Shown: one piece after another, positions 15,913 to 24,567 of the stretch
How the letters are laid out: each line of letters starts with the position of its first letter
Position numbering within the stretch: the stretch's first letter is position 1
From: Candidatus Scalindua sp. SCAELEC01
Lineage (GTDB): Bacteria; Planctomycetota; Brocadiia; Brocadiales; Scalinduaceae
Direction: 5' to 3'
Length of the DNA: 45,697 bases
Assembly (NCBI GenBank): GCA_004282745.1
Contig: SHMT01000034.1
Coordinates: forward strand, 1 to 45,697
Made by a program: the position numbers and the translations under genes
The notes under the pieces: model-generated
What the model was told of the DNA's origin: nothing
The model's database searches: none
Seen by the model: the letters and a program-made list of their open reading frames with translations, nothing else

Positions 15913-18342
15913 ATGGGAAAAAAAGTGAGCAACGTAAAAGGAGAAGAGGGATATATCCTGATCATCATCGTTGGTGTGTTTACCATCCTCTCATTGATGG
16001 CGATTACGTTTGCCACGCTATCAAGGATAGAGACTAAGGTCACGAGAAATTACTCTGACTCGATAAAATGTGAGGCAGTTGCAAGAGCAGGCCTGGAACA
16101 TGCATTGTATATCCTCCGGCAAGATAAATTTGGAGACGACGATATTCCCTATAACAACGATAACGGTGATGAAGACTATGACTGGTCAGGCGAGACATGG
16201 ATGCCTGGGGGTAGTAATTTTTCAGGTACCGATTTTGATAACGATGGAGATGGCACGAACGACTCTAAATGGATATACTTTCCGGCCACAGTATCGACCT
16301 CAGACGTCAGACTTCCAGGAAAACTACGCGCCAGATATGCCATATTAATAACGGACGACAGAGAGGCCCGGATTAATATTAATGCCACAGGGAACAAGGC
16401 CGGTAGCGGCAATACGCATACCTCTAATGAAGGGTGGTCTACATTCGAGATCGATCTATCCAAATTAATTGAGCAGGCACCGGGTCTAAACTCAACAGAT
16501 GGAGACAACATTGCAAGTGATATCATAGACACAAAACTGGGAGTTGACCTGAAACCCGGTACCAGTACAGTAAATGACAATTCAGGAATAACTCCTGATC
16601 CTCAAACAGACGGTATTGATAATGACGGAGATTGGGACCTGGCCACAGACGATTCCAATAATAATGGGATACCAGATTCTGGTGAGACAAACGTTGATGA
16701 GGTAGATAACTCCGAATCCATAGATGAACCAAATGAATTCAATCCGATTTATCCACCCGGTGATGATAGACCGTTCGGTCTCCTTTCAGAAGCTGAAATC
16801 ATGGGTACCTCAACATTCACAAGCAGACTCGAAACAATTTTCAACAGTAGAGGTGTCTCACAAAGTGACCAAACATCTCTTAATGAGTGGTTCACGACTT
16901 GCTCTGCAGACACCATCGTTACCCCACCGTATCAACTCGATAGCGGGACATCTACAACCATGTTAAATGTGAATACCCTTATAACAAATGAAGGTGCATA
17001 CACAAATACCGGCATCTATGATCCTGACAAACAGGTGGAGATGGTGAGGGATGTTCTCGATGCAGGAGGGATAACTGGTATTTCAGGTACATCGGGTTAT
17101 GTTGAACGTCATCAACTAGCTGTCAATACAAAGGACTTCGTCGATTCTGACTCTGCTGTGACGATATATGATGACGGTATAAATAAATACTACGGTATTG
17201 AACGAACTCCCTATATAAATGAAGTGGAAGCAGAGGTAAATGCTGCTGTTGCATCTGGTATGGGTAAATTTATCGAACTGTTTAACCCATACGATACGGC
17301 TATTAGCATAACAAACTGGACAATTACGGGCACATCTATGCCTACTGTTACCCTGAGTGGAACGATTAATGCACAAGACTACCATGTTATTGCAGATGAC
17401 TCAGCTGCATATGTAACATTTGCTTATGAAGGCGGAACTCCTCCAGATCAAACTGACCTCAATATTAATATGCTCACTCCCGCAGGCGAAGTTTTAACCT
17501 TGGCAGATACAAGTGGCACTGTTCAGAAGACACATTACGGTCAGGCTGATACTACGACGAACACGAGACAGGTAAATGATCCAAGGCCAACACCATTAAC
17601 GGACACAGATGGAACACCCAACGTAGATGCATCAATGCCCTGGCGCTGGACAACAACATCGGAAACCGCCGGTGAGGAAAATGGTAGTTTTGATCCTACT
17701 GTTGGTGGTGATGGTTGGGAAAATACCACACCAACATGGCCATTCAGTTTTCTTGTAGCTAACAGGATATTTTCAAATAAAGGGTATGTAGGTTTTATTC
17801 ATACTGGACGTCAGTGGTCTAGTTTTAAAGTTGATCAGTTTATTACCTATCCGAACGTACTAGAATACCTTACCATTTCAGATCCATCAATGGACGGTAT
17901 TGATAATGATGGAGATGGTGACAGTGATTCTTCGGATACCGGTTCACAGAGTGGTGATATACACGGGAAAGAGTACCGTATTCCCGGTTTGATAAATGTT
18001 AATACCGCATCGTCGGAGGTATTGCAGTCACTCCCAAATATAGATTCTACCATAGCAAATGCGATTGAAGGTAGCATAGCCAAACCATTTACGAACATAG
18101 GGGATTTAGTTGTCAAGGTTACTCAAATTACCGATACCGGTAATAAGTGGGAGAGAGAAAAGAGATTTCGGTCAATCTCAAATCTCATTACGACACGTTC
18201 AAACGTCTTTACGGTCTATATTACTGCGCAAGTTACGAATGATTCAGAAACTGACATCTTCGCTGAAAGAAAAATCCTGGCAATTGTTGATCGATCTCTT
18301 GATCCGATTAAGATCAGGTACTTCCGTTGGATAACGAAATAA
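15913..18342 (+). CDS. GspK-like pseudopilin with inserted lamin-tail-like domain
   Basis: An 809-residue protein, more than twice the usual GspK (about 320). The leader is cut after Gly13 before YILIIIVGVFTILS, and as in GspK there is no Glu at +5. Known GspK features are the RAGLEHALYILRQ stretch, DDREARININATG, and the helix-hairpin-helix region RIPGLINVNTASSEVLQSLP (about 689-735). Unusual parts are two Asp-rich loops, DGIDNDGDWD at 233 and DGIDNDGDGD at 661, and between them (about 449-565) a stretch starting GKFIELFNPYDTAISITNW that resembles a lamin tail domain (LTD). GspK caps the pseudopilus tip; the extra domain may bind a substrate or surface ligand (inference). Confidence 0.82.
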   Translation: MGKKVSNVKGEEGYILIIIVGVFTILSLMAITFATLSRIETKVTRNYSDSIKCEAVARAGLEHALYILRQDKFGDDDIPYNNDNGDEDYDWSGETWMPGGSNFSGTDFDNDGDGTNDSKWIYFPATVSTSDVRLPGKLRARYAILITDDREARININATGNKAGSGNTHTSNEGWSTFEIDLSKLIEQAPGLNSTDGDNIASDIIDTKLGVDLKPGTSTVNDNSGITPDPQTDGIDNDGDWDLATDDSNNNGIPDSGETNVDEVDNSESIDEPNEFNPIYPPGDDRPFGLLSEAEIMGTSTFTSRLETIFNSRGVSQSDQTSLNEWFTTCSADTIVTPPYQLDSGTSTTMLNVNTLITNEGAYTNTGIYDPDKQVEMVRDVLDAGGITGISGTSGYVERHQLAVNTKDFVDSDSAVTIYDDGINKYYGIERTPYINEVEAEVNAAVASGMGKFIELFNPYDTAISITNWTITGTSMPTVTLSGTINAQDYHVIADDSAAYVTFAYEGGTPPDQTDLNINMLTPAGEVLTLADTSGTVQKTHYGQADTTTNTRQVNDPRPTPLTDTDGTPNVDASMPWRWTTTSETAGEENGSFDPTVGGDGWENTTPTWPFSFLVANRIFSNKGYVGFIHTGRQWSSFKVDQFITYPNVLEYLTISDPSMDGIDNDGDGDSDSSDTGSQSGDIHGKEYRIPGLINVNTASSEVLQSLPNIDSTIANAIEGSIAKPFTNIGDLVVKVTQITDTGNKWEREKRFRSISNLITTRSNVFTVYITAQVTNDSETDIFAERKILAIVDRSLDPIKIRYFRWITK

Positions 18343-18359
18343 AAAAGGTTTTTATCGTT

Positions 18360-18471
18360 ATACTCATCTCATAATAGTTTTCGGATAAAATCCGAAATAA
18401 AATTGAGCGAGTATAACTGCAACCAAGATTTGGTTTCCGGTAAAGCCGAAAACCAAATCGGTTTTAGTATA
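18360..18471 (-). repeat. TTTGGTTTTCGG repeat family, copy 1
   Basis: It runs from TACTCATCTCATAATAG to CCAAATCGGTTTTAGTATA, in reverse orientation to copies at 24347-24485 and 29914-30139. It contains a hairpin, GATTTGGTTTCCGG / CCGAAAACCAAATC (about 18427-18459). It lies between convergent gspK-like and surE genes and could act as a terminator for both, although neither side has a good T-tract. Confidence 0.65.
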
Positions 18472-18484
18472 TTATGGGTAAGTG

Positions 18485-19246
18485 TCAATATTCCATATCC
18501 CAGCTCTCCAACTTACTAAAAAATCCCTTGTCCGTTAAGTCGTACTTTAGAGGAGTAATTGATATGTATCCCCTCTTCAGTGCATGCATGTCCGTACCGA
18601 CAACCTCTTTTTCCGGCCACCCTGTTCCCGCTAACCAGTAATATGCACACCCTCGCGGATCGGTACGACGTTCATAGTGTTCATCAAAATCACCCGAATA
18701 CTGCTTCGTGACCCTTACCCCCTTTATCTCATTTTTAGGAATATGGGGAATATTGATATTGAGAAGGGTGCCTTTGGGAATCTCTCTCGTAACAATGTGC
18801 CGAATCATCTCTGTGGAAATACCGGCAGCACCCTGAACATCAGATGGCAATTCCGAAATTTCTAATGAGATCGCCACAGAGGGGATACCCAGGACCGCAC
18901 CCTCAATCGCAGCGGCAACCGTTCCTGAATACAAGATATTAATGCCGACATTCGCACCAATATTGATACCTGCCACCAATAAATCAGGTTGTTTCCCTAT
19001 GATTTCCCGCACGCCTATCTTTACACAATCTGCCGGTGAACCGTCAATCCCGTAACCGGCAAACTTACCATCCACGTGAACGTCTCGTACCCGCAGTGGG
19101 TGGCTAAAGGTTATTGAGTGTCCAACTCCACTTTTTTGAACATCGGGAGCAACCACGGTAACTGAGCCAATAGACTGCAGTGCTTGTTTTAACAACAAGA
19201 TACCTGGAGAATAGATACCATCATCATTTGTCAAAAGAATTTCCAT
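18485..19246 (-). CDS. surE: 5'/3'-nucleotidase SurE
   Basis: A 253-residue protein with the SurE N-terminus MEILLTNDDGIYSPG. The metal ligands Asp8, Asp9, Ser39 and Asn95 (AGINIGANVG) are all present, as are IDGSPADCV and YSGTVAAAIEG. SurE is a divalent-metal-dependent phosphatase acting on nucleoside monophosphates in the cytoplasm. The start at 19246 is fixed by GGGGAG just upstream (19252-19257) and by the family N-terminus; the frame continues upstream but without support. The gene is on the opposite strand to the secretion locus and separated from it by a repeat. Confidence 0.95.
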   Translation of the reverse strand: MEILLTNDDGIYSPGILLLKQALQSIGSVTVVAPDVQKSGVGHSITFSHPLRVRDVHVDGKFAGYGIDGSPADCVKIGVREIIGKQPDLLVAGINIGANVGINILYSGTVAAAIEGAVLGIPSVAISLEISELPSDVQGAAGISTEMIRHIVTREIPKGTLLNINIPHIPKNEIKGVRVTKQYSGDFDEHYERRTDPRGCAYYWLAGTGWPEKEVVGTDMHALKRGYISITPLKYDLTDKGFFSKLESWDMEY

Positions 19247-19392
19247 CTCATCTCCCCTTAAATTGTTAGCAACCGGTTGCAACGAAACCGCACGAGAATA
19301 TCTCCGTATAAAAAACCTTTGACTTTTCCCCACTCTCTTTACACTGGATATACATCGTGGTAGAGCAGGAATCTATGGTTAAACAAAGGATG

Positions 19393-19551
19393 AACTAGTT
19401 AGTGTTTGAACGAAAACTACCCATTTACTGCGTTACTGTAACAATTTCGTAATCCTCAAGTACAAGGGTACGTTCCGGTTACGAAATTGTTACGCGCCTT
19501 GTACCTGGGCAGTTTTAGCTCAAACGCAGGGTTTCCGTTCAAGCACTAGTT
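19393..19551. mobile_element. Nested inverted-repeat element ending in the cupin gene stop codon
   Basis: The outer arms are AGTGTTTGAACGAAAAC (19401-19417) and GTTTCCGTTCAAGCACT (19531-19547 region). Inner arms are perfect: TAACAATTTCGTAA (19439-19452) / TTACGAAATTGTTA (19479-19492), with GTACAAGG / CCTTGTAC also paired. About 159 bp, non-coding. The right arm covers the TAG stop (19546-19548) of the minus-strand cupin gene. A related end lies at the gspH-like stop codon (13460). Confidence 0.75.
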
Positions 19552-20466
19552 ACTCTCGTCAATTATCTCGTCTCTTTTCAATTTGCTCTCATTAATTATC
19601 TCGTCTCTTTTCAACTCAAACTCTTCCTGACTTATCAGTCCCTCAACCTTTAATTTCTGTAAAACCTTAACCCTCTCACCAATAATCATTTTTTCAAGCA
19701 TTAACCTTTCTCTTTCTCCCATTTTATCCTGGACTTCCTTGATCCTCCGCTTTCCCTCATCAGTCAAGACTAAGATCTTTCTCTCTTCAATTTCCTCAAT
19801 AGGTTGTTCACCCTCTTTTAAATTAGTTTTCTCATCTCCTTTACCCCATAAACCGAGCCATTTTTTCTTCTCTTCGGATTCCTTTCCCTCTGCCGTTACA
19901 CTCTTTTTCATGGCCTTGTCATAAATAGATTTTTTCTTTTTCTTTGTTACTTTAGTTTGTTTCAAGAATTTGATATCGTCATTACTGAATGGGGGTGAAA
20001 AAAATGAGATCGCTGAGAGCGGACCACCCCCTGTATTAATCAACTTGTGCCAAGTTTTCCTGGGTATCATCAGCACCATGCCTTTTTCCATTTTGTGGCG
20101 AGTATTATTAAGTTCTATTATACCTCCACCTGAGTGAACATACACCAGCTCATCATGTAGATTATGTGAATAGTAACCCATCTCCGCTCCTTCTCGAATC
20201 TGGACGACATGAAGGCTCGCACTCTTATTCTTACCCACGGGCGTAATTTTAAAATTCTCCGCCTCTAGAAGCTCATTCTCGCGTATAATTTCATCTACAT
20301 CTTTTACTGTTGGGAAAAACAGATCGGGAAAAGAGGTAGGACTCCTTAATGAATCGACAAATTCAGCCGGTTTATCTAACGTCTTACAGCCAATGGCATA
20401 TAAAAGTAAAAGGCTGCATAACATAAACCCCTTTAACATATATACGATATTGCACGATTTTATCAA
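19546..20466 (-). CDS. Cupin-domain lipoprotein with SHOCT-like C-terminus
   Basis: About 306 residues. A lipoprotein signal ends in LLLYAIGC. A cupin fold follows (HVVQIREGAEMGYYSHNLHDELVYVHSGGG, then MEKGMVLMIPRKTWHKLINTG), with histidines that could hold a metal. A long charged Lys/Glu-rich linker leads to LQKLKVEGLISQEEFELKRDEI, a SHOCT-like motif. The last residues repeat LKRDEII twice, matched by a direct repeat in the DNA (about 19559-19612), and the gene ends Ser-Asn-TAG inside a repeat element. AGGAG (20474-20478) is 7 nt before TTG at 20466, which is preferred as the start over the ATG upstream (20499) or downstream (20439). The function is unknown; it is likely an outer-envelope protein. 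Confidence 0.65.
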   Translation of the reverse strand: MIKSCNIVYMLKGFMLCSLLLLYAIGCKTLDKPAEFVDSLRSPTSFPDLFFPTVKDVDEIIRENELLEAENFKITPVGKNKSASLHVVQIREGAEMGYYSHNLHDELVYVHSGGGIIELNNTRHKMEKGMVLMIPRKTWHKLINTGGGPLSAISFFSPPFSNDDIKFLKQTKVTKKKKKSIYDKAMKKSVTAEGKESEEKKKWLGLWGKGDEKTNLKEGEQPIEEIEERKILVLTDEGKRRIKEVQDKMGERERLMLEKMIIGERVKVLQKLKVEGLISQEEFELKRDEIINESKLKRDEIIDESN

Positions 20467-20769
20467 TTTTCTTCTCCTGTGAGTAGTGGTAACATACAAG
20501 TTGGCCGATTTTAACAGCTATGGTAGTAGTGGTCAATATATAAAATTTGAGATAACGATAGCTTAAACAGAAACCCGGTTCTTGAACGAAGAGTGTCCAG
20601 ATACTGAGGTCGGAATACTTTCGTAACCGCAATAGAATAAGACACTTGAGGATTTCGAAATTATTGTAGTAACGTAGTCGATGGGTAATTTCCTTCCAAC
20701 CAGTAATTATTATTGCAAAAGACGAATGATGGTGTTAGAGTTTATGGTCTTTATGGATAGTTGAGCACC
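20467..20769. other. Divergent intergenic region
   Basis: About 300 bp between the cupin lipoprotein (minus) and the small plus-strand gene. It must hold both promoters. The ribosome site AGGAG of the cupin gene is at 20474-20478; no clear promoter boxes were found. Confidence 0.4.
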
Positions 20770-21018
20770 ATGAGAATCACACAAAGATATTTGGTTATCC
20801 AACCATCAGGTAAGAGTGAACGAGGAGTGTATGAAATGAGAGTTGTTGATAGGAAAAGAGTTTTACCCGAAGTGACAATAGGATTAAACAAAGATGAAAC
20901 AATCAAACTCGCAACTATTTTGAGTAGTAGCGATACGGAAAAAGAATTTTGCCATGAGTTGATAGCACAGATTAATCATGTCTTAAAAGACGATGATTTC
21001 AAAGATAAAAAGGGATAG
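20770..21018 (+). CDS. Small protein of unknown function
   Basis: About 82 residues from ATG at 20770 (TTG at 20761 would add three). The sequence is mixed alpha/beta with VYEMRVVDRKRVLPEVTIGL and a C-terminal helix FCHELIAQINHVLK. No signal peptide or membrane segment. I do not recognise a family. Balanced composition and even codon use make it a plausible gene, but no strong ribosome site is seen. Confidence 0.45.
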   Translation: MRITQRYLVIQPSGKSERGVYEMRVVDRKRVLPEVTIGLNKDETIKLATILSSSDTEKEFCHELIAQINHVLKDDDFKDKKG

Positions 21019-21297
21019 TTGCTCGCGAAAATTTCTTAGATAACTGATCCATTAAAATTATCGACATCGTATTGGTTGTTACGTTTTAGTAATCGCTAAT
21101 CAAAGGTAGCGAAACGACTCACATTCAAGGTGAGAATAATTCCTTGAATTCGTTTTCACCAGGAATCTCTTTGTAGTGATACTTGGATTAAGCCCACCGT
21201 TTTAATTAATCAAATCCTGTAGAGGCTCCTCCATAATCTATTTCGACCAGATCTCCTTAATTATAAAGTTTTCGTGTTAACCATCGGAATCATTAAT

Positions 21298-23304
21298 ATG
21301 AGTATGAACACAAACAATAATGAGATTACGATTCTTATCGTCGGTAATACCTCAGAAGATTTGAGAATCTTGGCTAACAAGTTCGAACAGTTATCATACA
21401 CAGTGTTACAAGCACCTGACGGAAATTTTGCTTTCAGTATTGTAGATAAAAGAGTCCCGGACGCCATCCTTCTCGAAATCAATGTACCAGGTATGGATGG
21501 TTTTGAAGTGTGTCGTCTCTTAAAGAAGAGAGAATCTCTACAAAAAATACCCATACTTTTTCTTAGTGCATTAACTGACTTACAAAACAAAATCAAGGCC
21601 TTTCAATGTGGAGGTACTGATTACATTACGAAGCCTTTCCAATTTGAAGAGATCAAAGTCCGACTGGAAAACCAGCTAGCATATTTCCGTTATCGACTAG
21701 AGGTCAAACAAAAAAACCACATATCAGAACAAGCTCTTTCTCAGCTAAAAAAAGAAGTAAAAGAGAGAAAACGGGTAGAAGATGCTCTAAGGCAATCGGA
21801 AGAGAGATACCGTAAACTTGTAGAGTCTTCCGAAGATGCTATCATATCCTGTGATATAGATGGAACGATTAACCGTTGGAATCATTCAGCAGAAACTATC
21901 TTTGATTATACCCCTATTGAGGCCTTAGGCCAGTCGATATCAATCATTATCCCTGAACAATACTACCAGGATCATCACGGAGGAATATGTCAATCCTTAC
22001 AGTCTGAAAATTTAGAATTGATTGGTAAACCGATTGAACTTACGGGAAAAACAAAAGATGGAACTGTTATCCCGATCGAAGTGTCCTTTCTGTTCCAAAA
22101 AAGTGGGAATAGACAGTATTTGCATACCCTCATCATCAAGAATATCACTGAGCGCAAGATGATCGAAGCTGAACTCCTTAAAGTACAAAAACTGGAGTCC
22201 CTGGGTATCCTTGCCGGTGGAATCGCTCATGATTTTAACAATTACCTAGCCGGTATTTTAGGGAATATTACCCTTGCAAAGATAGATGCCCATAAAAACG
22301 AAAAGCTCTGTAATCGTTTGGAAAAAATAGAAAAAGTAACTCTCCTGTCAAGAAAATTGACAAACCAATTGATTACCTTTTCCAAAGGGGGAGCTCCAAT
22401 AACAAAGACGGTCTCAATCAAAGAGGTAATTGAGGATTCTATCAGTCTTAGTCTAAGAGGTTCAAATGTTACCTGTCATCCTAGTATACCCAATGGGATT
22501 TGGCCTGTGGAAATTGACGTAGGCCAGATAACTCAGGCAATAAACAACCTTATTATTAATGCCTACCAAGCTATGCCCAACGGAGGAATAATACAGGTAA
22601 GGGTTATAAACAGTACCCTAAAAAAGCAGGAGATCCCTCACGTAAAACCGGGAAATTATATTAAAATTTTGATTGAGGATCAGGGTGTTGGAATAGAAAA
22701 AGGAATAATTAAAAATATTTTTAACCCGTTCTTTACGACGAAACAGGAAGGAAGTGGCCTTGGACTTACGACCTGTTATTCCATAATCAAAAACCATGGA
22801 GGAACTATCTGTGTCGAATCAGAAAAGGGAGTTGGAACACGTTTCTCTATCTATCTCCCTGCATCAAAAATCAAAATCCAACAAAAGGATACAATGAAAG
22901 ACAGCCTTACTACTTACACGGGTAGGATACTATTAATGGACGATGAAGAGCTCATCCGGGAAGCGACAGGAAGCATACTCAAAAACATTGGATACGACGT
23001 TGCGCTTGCCCAAGAAGGTTTTGAGGCAATCAAGTTGTATAAAGAATTTAAAGCAAAAGGAGACCCTTTTGATTTGGTCATATTGGATTTAACGGTTTGT
23101 GGTGGATTGGGAGGAATTGCCACAATGAAAGAGCTGCTCAAGATTGATCCTGAAGCAAAGGTGATTGTCACGAGTGGTTATTCCAAAGCCACAGTGATGA
23201 CTAAATACAGAGAATACGGTTTTAGCGGTGTCATAGTAAAACCATATAATATACAAGAATTGGGTAAGATCCTGCTTGACGTAAAAGCAGGATGCGGTAA
23301 ATAA
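21298..23304 (+). CDS. Hybrid histidine kinase: pseudo-receiver, PAS, kinase, receiver
   Basis: About 668 residues from ATG at 21298 (GTG 21274 and ATG 21304 are alternatives). Domain order: receiver-like (about 9-120), coiled linker, PAS (about 175-290), HisKA with the phospho-His in GIAHDFNN (His311), HATPase with NNLIINAYQAMP, DQGVGI and GSGLGL, and a C-terminal receiver (about 545-665) with ILDLTVCGGLGG. In the first receiver the phospho-Asp is replaced by Glu60 (LLEINVPGMDG) and the usual acidic pair reads Gly-Asn (LIVGNTSED), though Lys112 is kept. It therefore probably acts as a constitutive or regulatory pseudo-receiver. There is no membrane segment, so it is cytosolic. Confidence 0.88.
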   Translation: MSMNTNNNEITILIVGNTSEDLRILANKFEQLSYTVLQAPDGNFAFSIVDKRVPDAILLEINVPGMDGFEVCRLLKKRESLQKIPILFLSALTDLQNKIKAFQCGGTDYITKPFQFEEIKVRLENQLAYFRYRLEVKQKNHISEQALSQLKKEVKERKRVEDALRQSEERYRKLVESSEDAIISCDIDGTINRWNHSAETIFDYTPIEALGQSISIIIPEQYYQDHHGGICQSLQSENLELIGKPIELTGKTKDGTVIPIEVSFLFQKSGNRQYLHTLIIKNITERKMIEAELLKVQKLESLGILAGGIAHDFNNYLAGILGNITLAKIDAHKNEKLCNRLEKIEKVTLLSRKLTNQLITFSKGGAPITKTVSIKEVIEDSISLSLRGSNVTCHPSIPNGIWPVEIDVGQITQAINNLIINAYQAMPNGGIIQVRVINSTLKKQEIPHVKPGNYIKILIEDQGVGIEKGIIKNIFNPFFTTKQEGSGLGLTTCYSIIKNHGGTICVESEKGVGTRFSIYLPASKIKIQQKDTMKDSLTTYTGRILLMDDEELIREATGSILKNIGYDVALAQEGFEAIKLYKEFKAKGDPFDLVILDLTVCGGLGGIATMKELLKIDPEAKVIVTSGYSKATVMTKYREYGFSGVIVKPYNIQELGKILLDVKAGCGK

Positions 23305-23396
23305 TGCCCCCTCTTCAACACACAATTGCATATTTCGAAACCATTTAAACCCTCAACACTATCCCGAAGTAACAGACGAGCAACTCTTTGCAAGTG

Positions 23397-24332
23397 TTAC
23401 TTGTCCAAACATAATTTGTCAAGAATGCTTACAAGTCGACCCATTTCCGGTTTTGTAACATAACTGTCAGTTCCAACCATCTCACATTTTTTAATCATTT
23501 GCCGATTAATAAGACTCGAAAATATTACAACGTGTATCTGTTTAAGTCTCTCAACTTCTTTTATCTTTTTACAGAGAGTTAAGCCATCCATTTTGGGCAT
23601 CTCTATATCCGTTATCATTACATCAGGCAATAATGACACATCGGAACCTTTGGATTCAGCTTGACCCTGTAGATCTATGAGGTTATCAAACGCTTGTTGC
23701 CCATCATCAAAGATTTTAATATTTTTATAACAGGCGCTTTTCAATATTCGAACAACGTTTTTACGGATCGTTTTTGAATCCTCGGCAAAGTAAATACGCA
23801 TGTTTTCCCTGGCACTCTTCTCAGATACATCCAGATTTTGACTTGTCAGATCATTAATTGCCAAGTGAGGAGATATCACGGAAAGAATATGTTCGAGATC
23901 CACTACCAAGACTTCAGAACCGTCCACATGGATGGATCCTGTAATACTTTCCGCTACGTTCCCTAAAACACTATCCATAGGAACAAAATCACTCCAATAC
24001 AGCCGATGAATCCTATTCACACTATCCACGAGAAAACCAGTGACAACACTATTAAACTCTGTTACGATCACTATCCGTCTTTTATGACCCTTGCTCCCTT
24101 CTAGATCTAATGCTGTAGTAAGGTCAATCAACGGTATGGTTCGATCTCTATATAATATCATGCCTATCATTGCATGGTGACTTTTGGGCACCTTAGTTAC
24201 CGCTGAATGGTCGTATTCCATAATAGACTGAACCTTAAGAACGTTTATACCAAAGGGTTGGTCTCCAAGTATGAATGTCAAAAGTTCCATTTCATTCGTG
24301 CCACACTCTAATAATATTTCCTGTTTTCCCAT
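23397..24332 (-). CDS. cheV: CheV-type coupling protein (CheW-receiver)
   Basis: A 311-residue protein. Residues about 15-160 are a CheW domain (LTFILGDQPFGINVLKVQSI, ...TIPLIDLTTAL). Residues about 178-305 are a receiver with Asp184/Asp185-type acidic residues (FAEDSKTIR), phospho-acceptor Asp242 (MITDIEMPKMDG) and a Lys near 293 (YVTKPE). This is the CheV architecture that couples chemoreceptors to CheA. No CheA, CheW or chemoreceptor gene is in the window. AAGGAG stands 7 nt before the ATG. It follows a double-receiver gene on the same strand, with a repeat element in between. Confidence 0.92.
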   Translation of the reverse strand: MGKQEILLECGTNEMELLTFILGDQPFGINVLKVQSIMEYDHSAVTKVPKSHHAMIGMILYRDRTIPLIDLTTALDLEGSKGHKRRIVIVTEFNSVVTGFLVDSVNRIHRLYWSDFVPMDSVLGNVAESITGSIHVDGSEVLVVDLEHILSVISPHLAINDLTSQNLDVSEKSARENMRIYFAEDSKTIRKNVVRILKSACYKNIKIFDDGQQAFDNLIDLQGQAESKGSDVSLLPDVMITDIEMPKMDGLTLCKKIKEVERLKQIHVVIFSSLINRQMIKKCEMVGTDSYVTKPEMGRLVSILDKLCLDK

Positions 24333-24346
24333 GATCGATCTCCTTC

Positions 24347-24485
24347 TATACTAAAACCGATTTGGTTTTCGGTTTTTCTGAAAAACAAATCTTGGTTGCC
24401 TGCCCGACATATCGTTCAGGCGGGCCGTTATACTCGCTCCGTTTTTTCTCGAATTGTATCTGAAAATCATTATGAAATGAGTATA
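24347..24485 (+). repeat. TTTGGTTTTCGG repeat family, copy 2
   Basis: It begins TATACTAAAACCGATTTGG, has a short GCCTGCCCGAC..TCAGGCGGGC hairpin (about 24400-24425), then TTATACTCGCTC, and ends ATTATGAAATGAGTATA. It directly adjoins the ribosome site of cheV and would be transcribed as its leader if cotranscribed with the upstream gene. Confidence 0.65.
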
Positions 24486-24567
24486 TTCGGTTTTTGGAAA
24501 AGATTTCACCTCTTGATATACTGGAAGTCTACTTTTATATCAAAATCGTCCTACAACAGTTATACCT

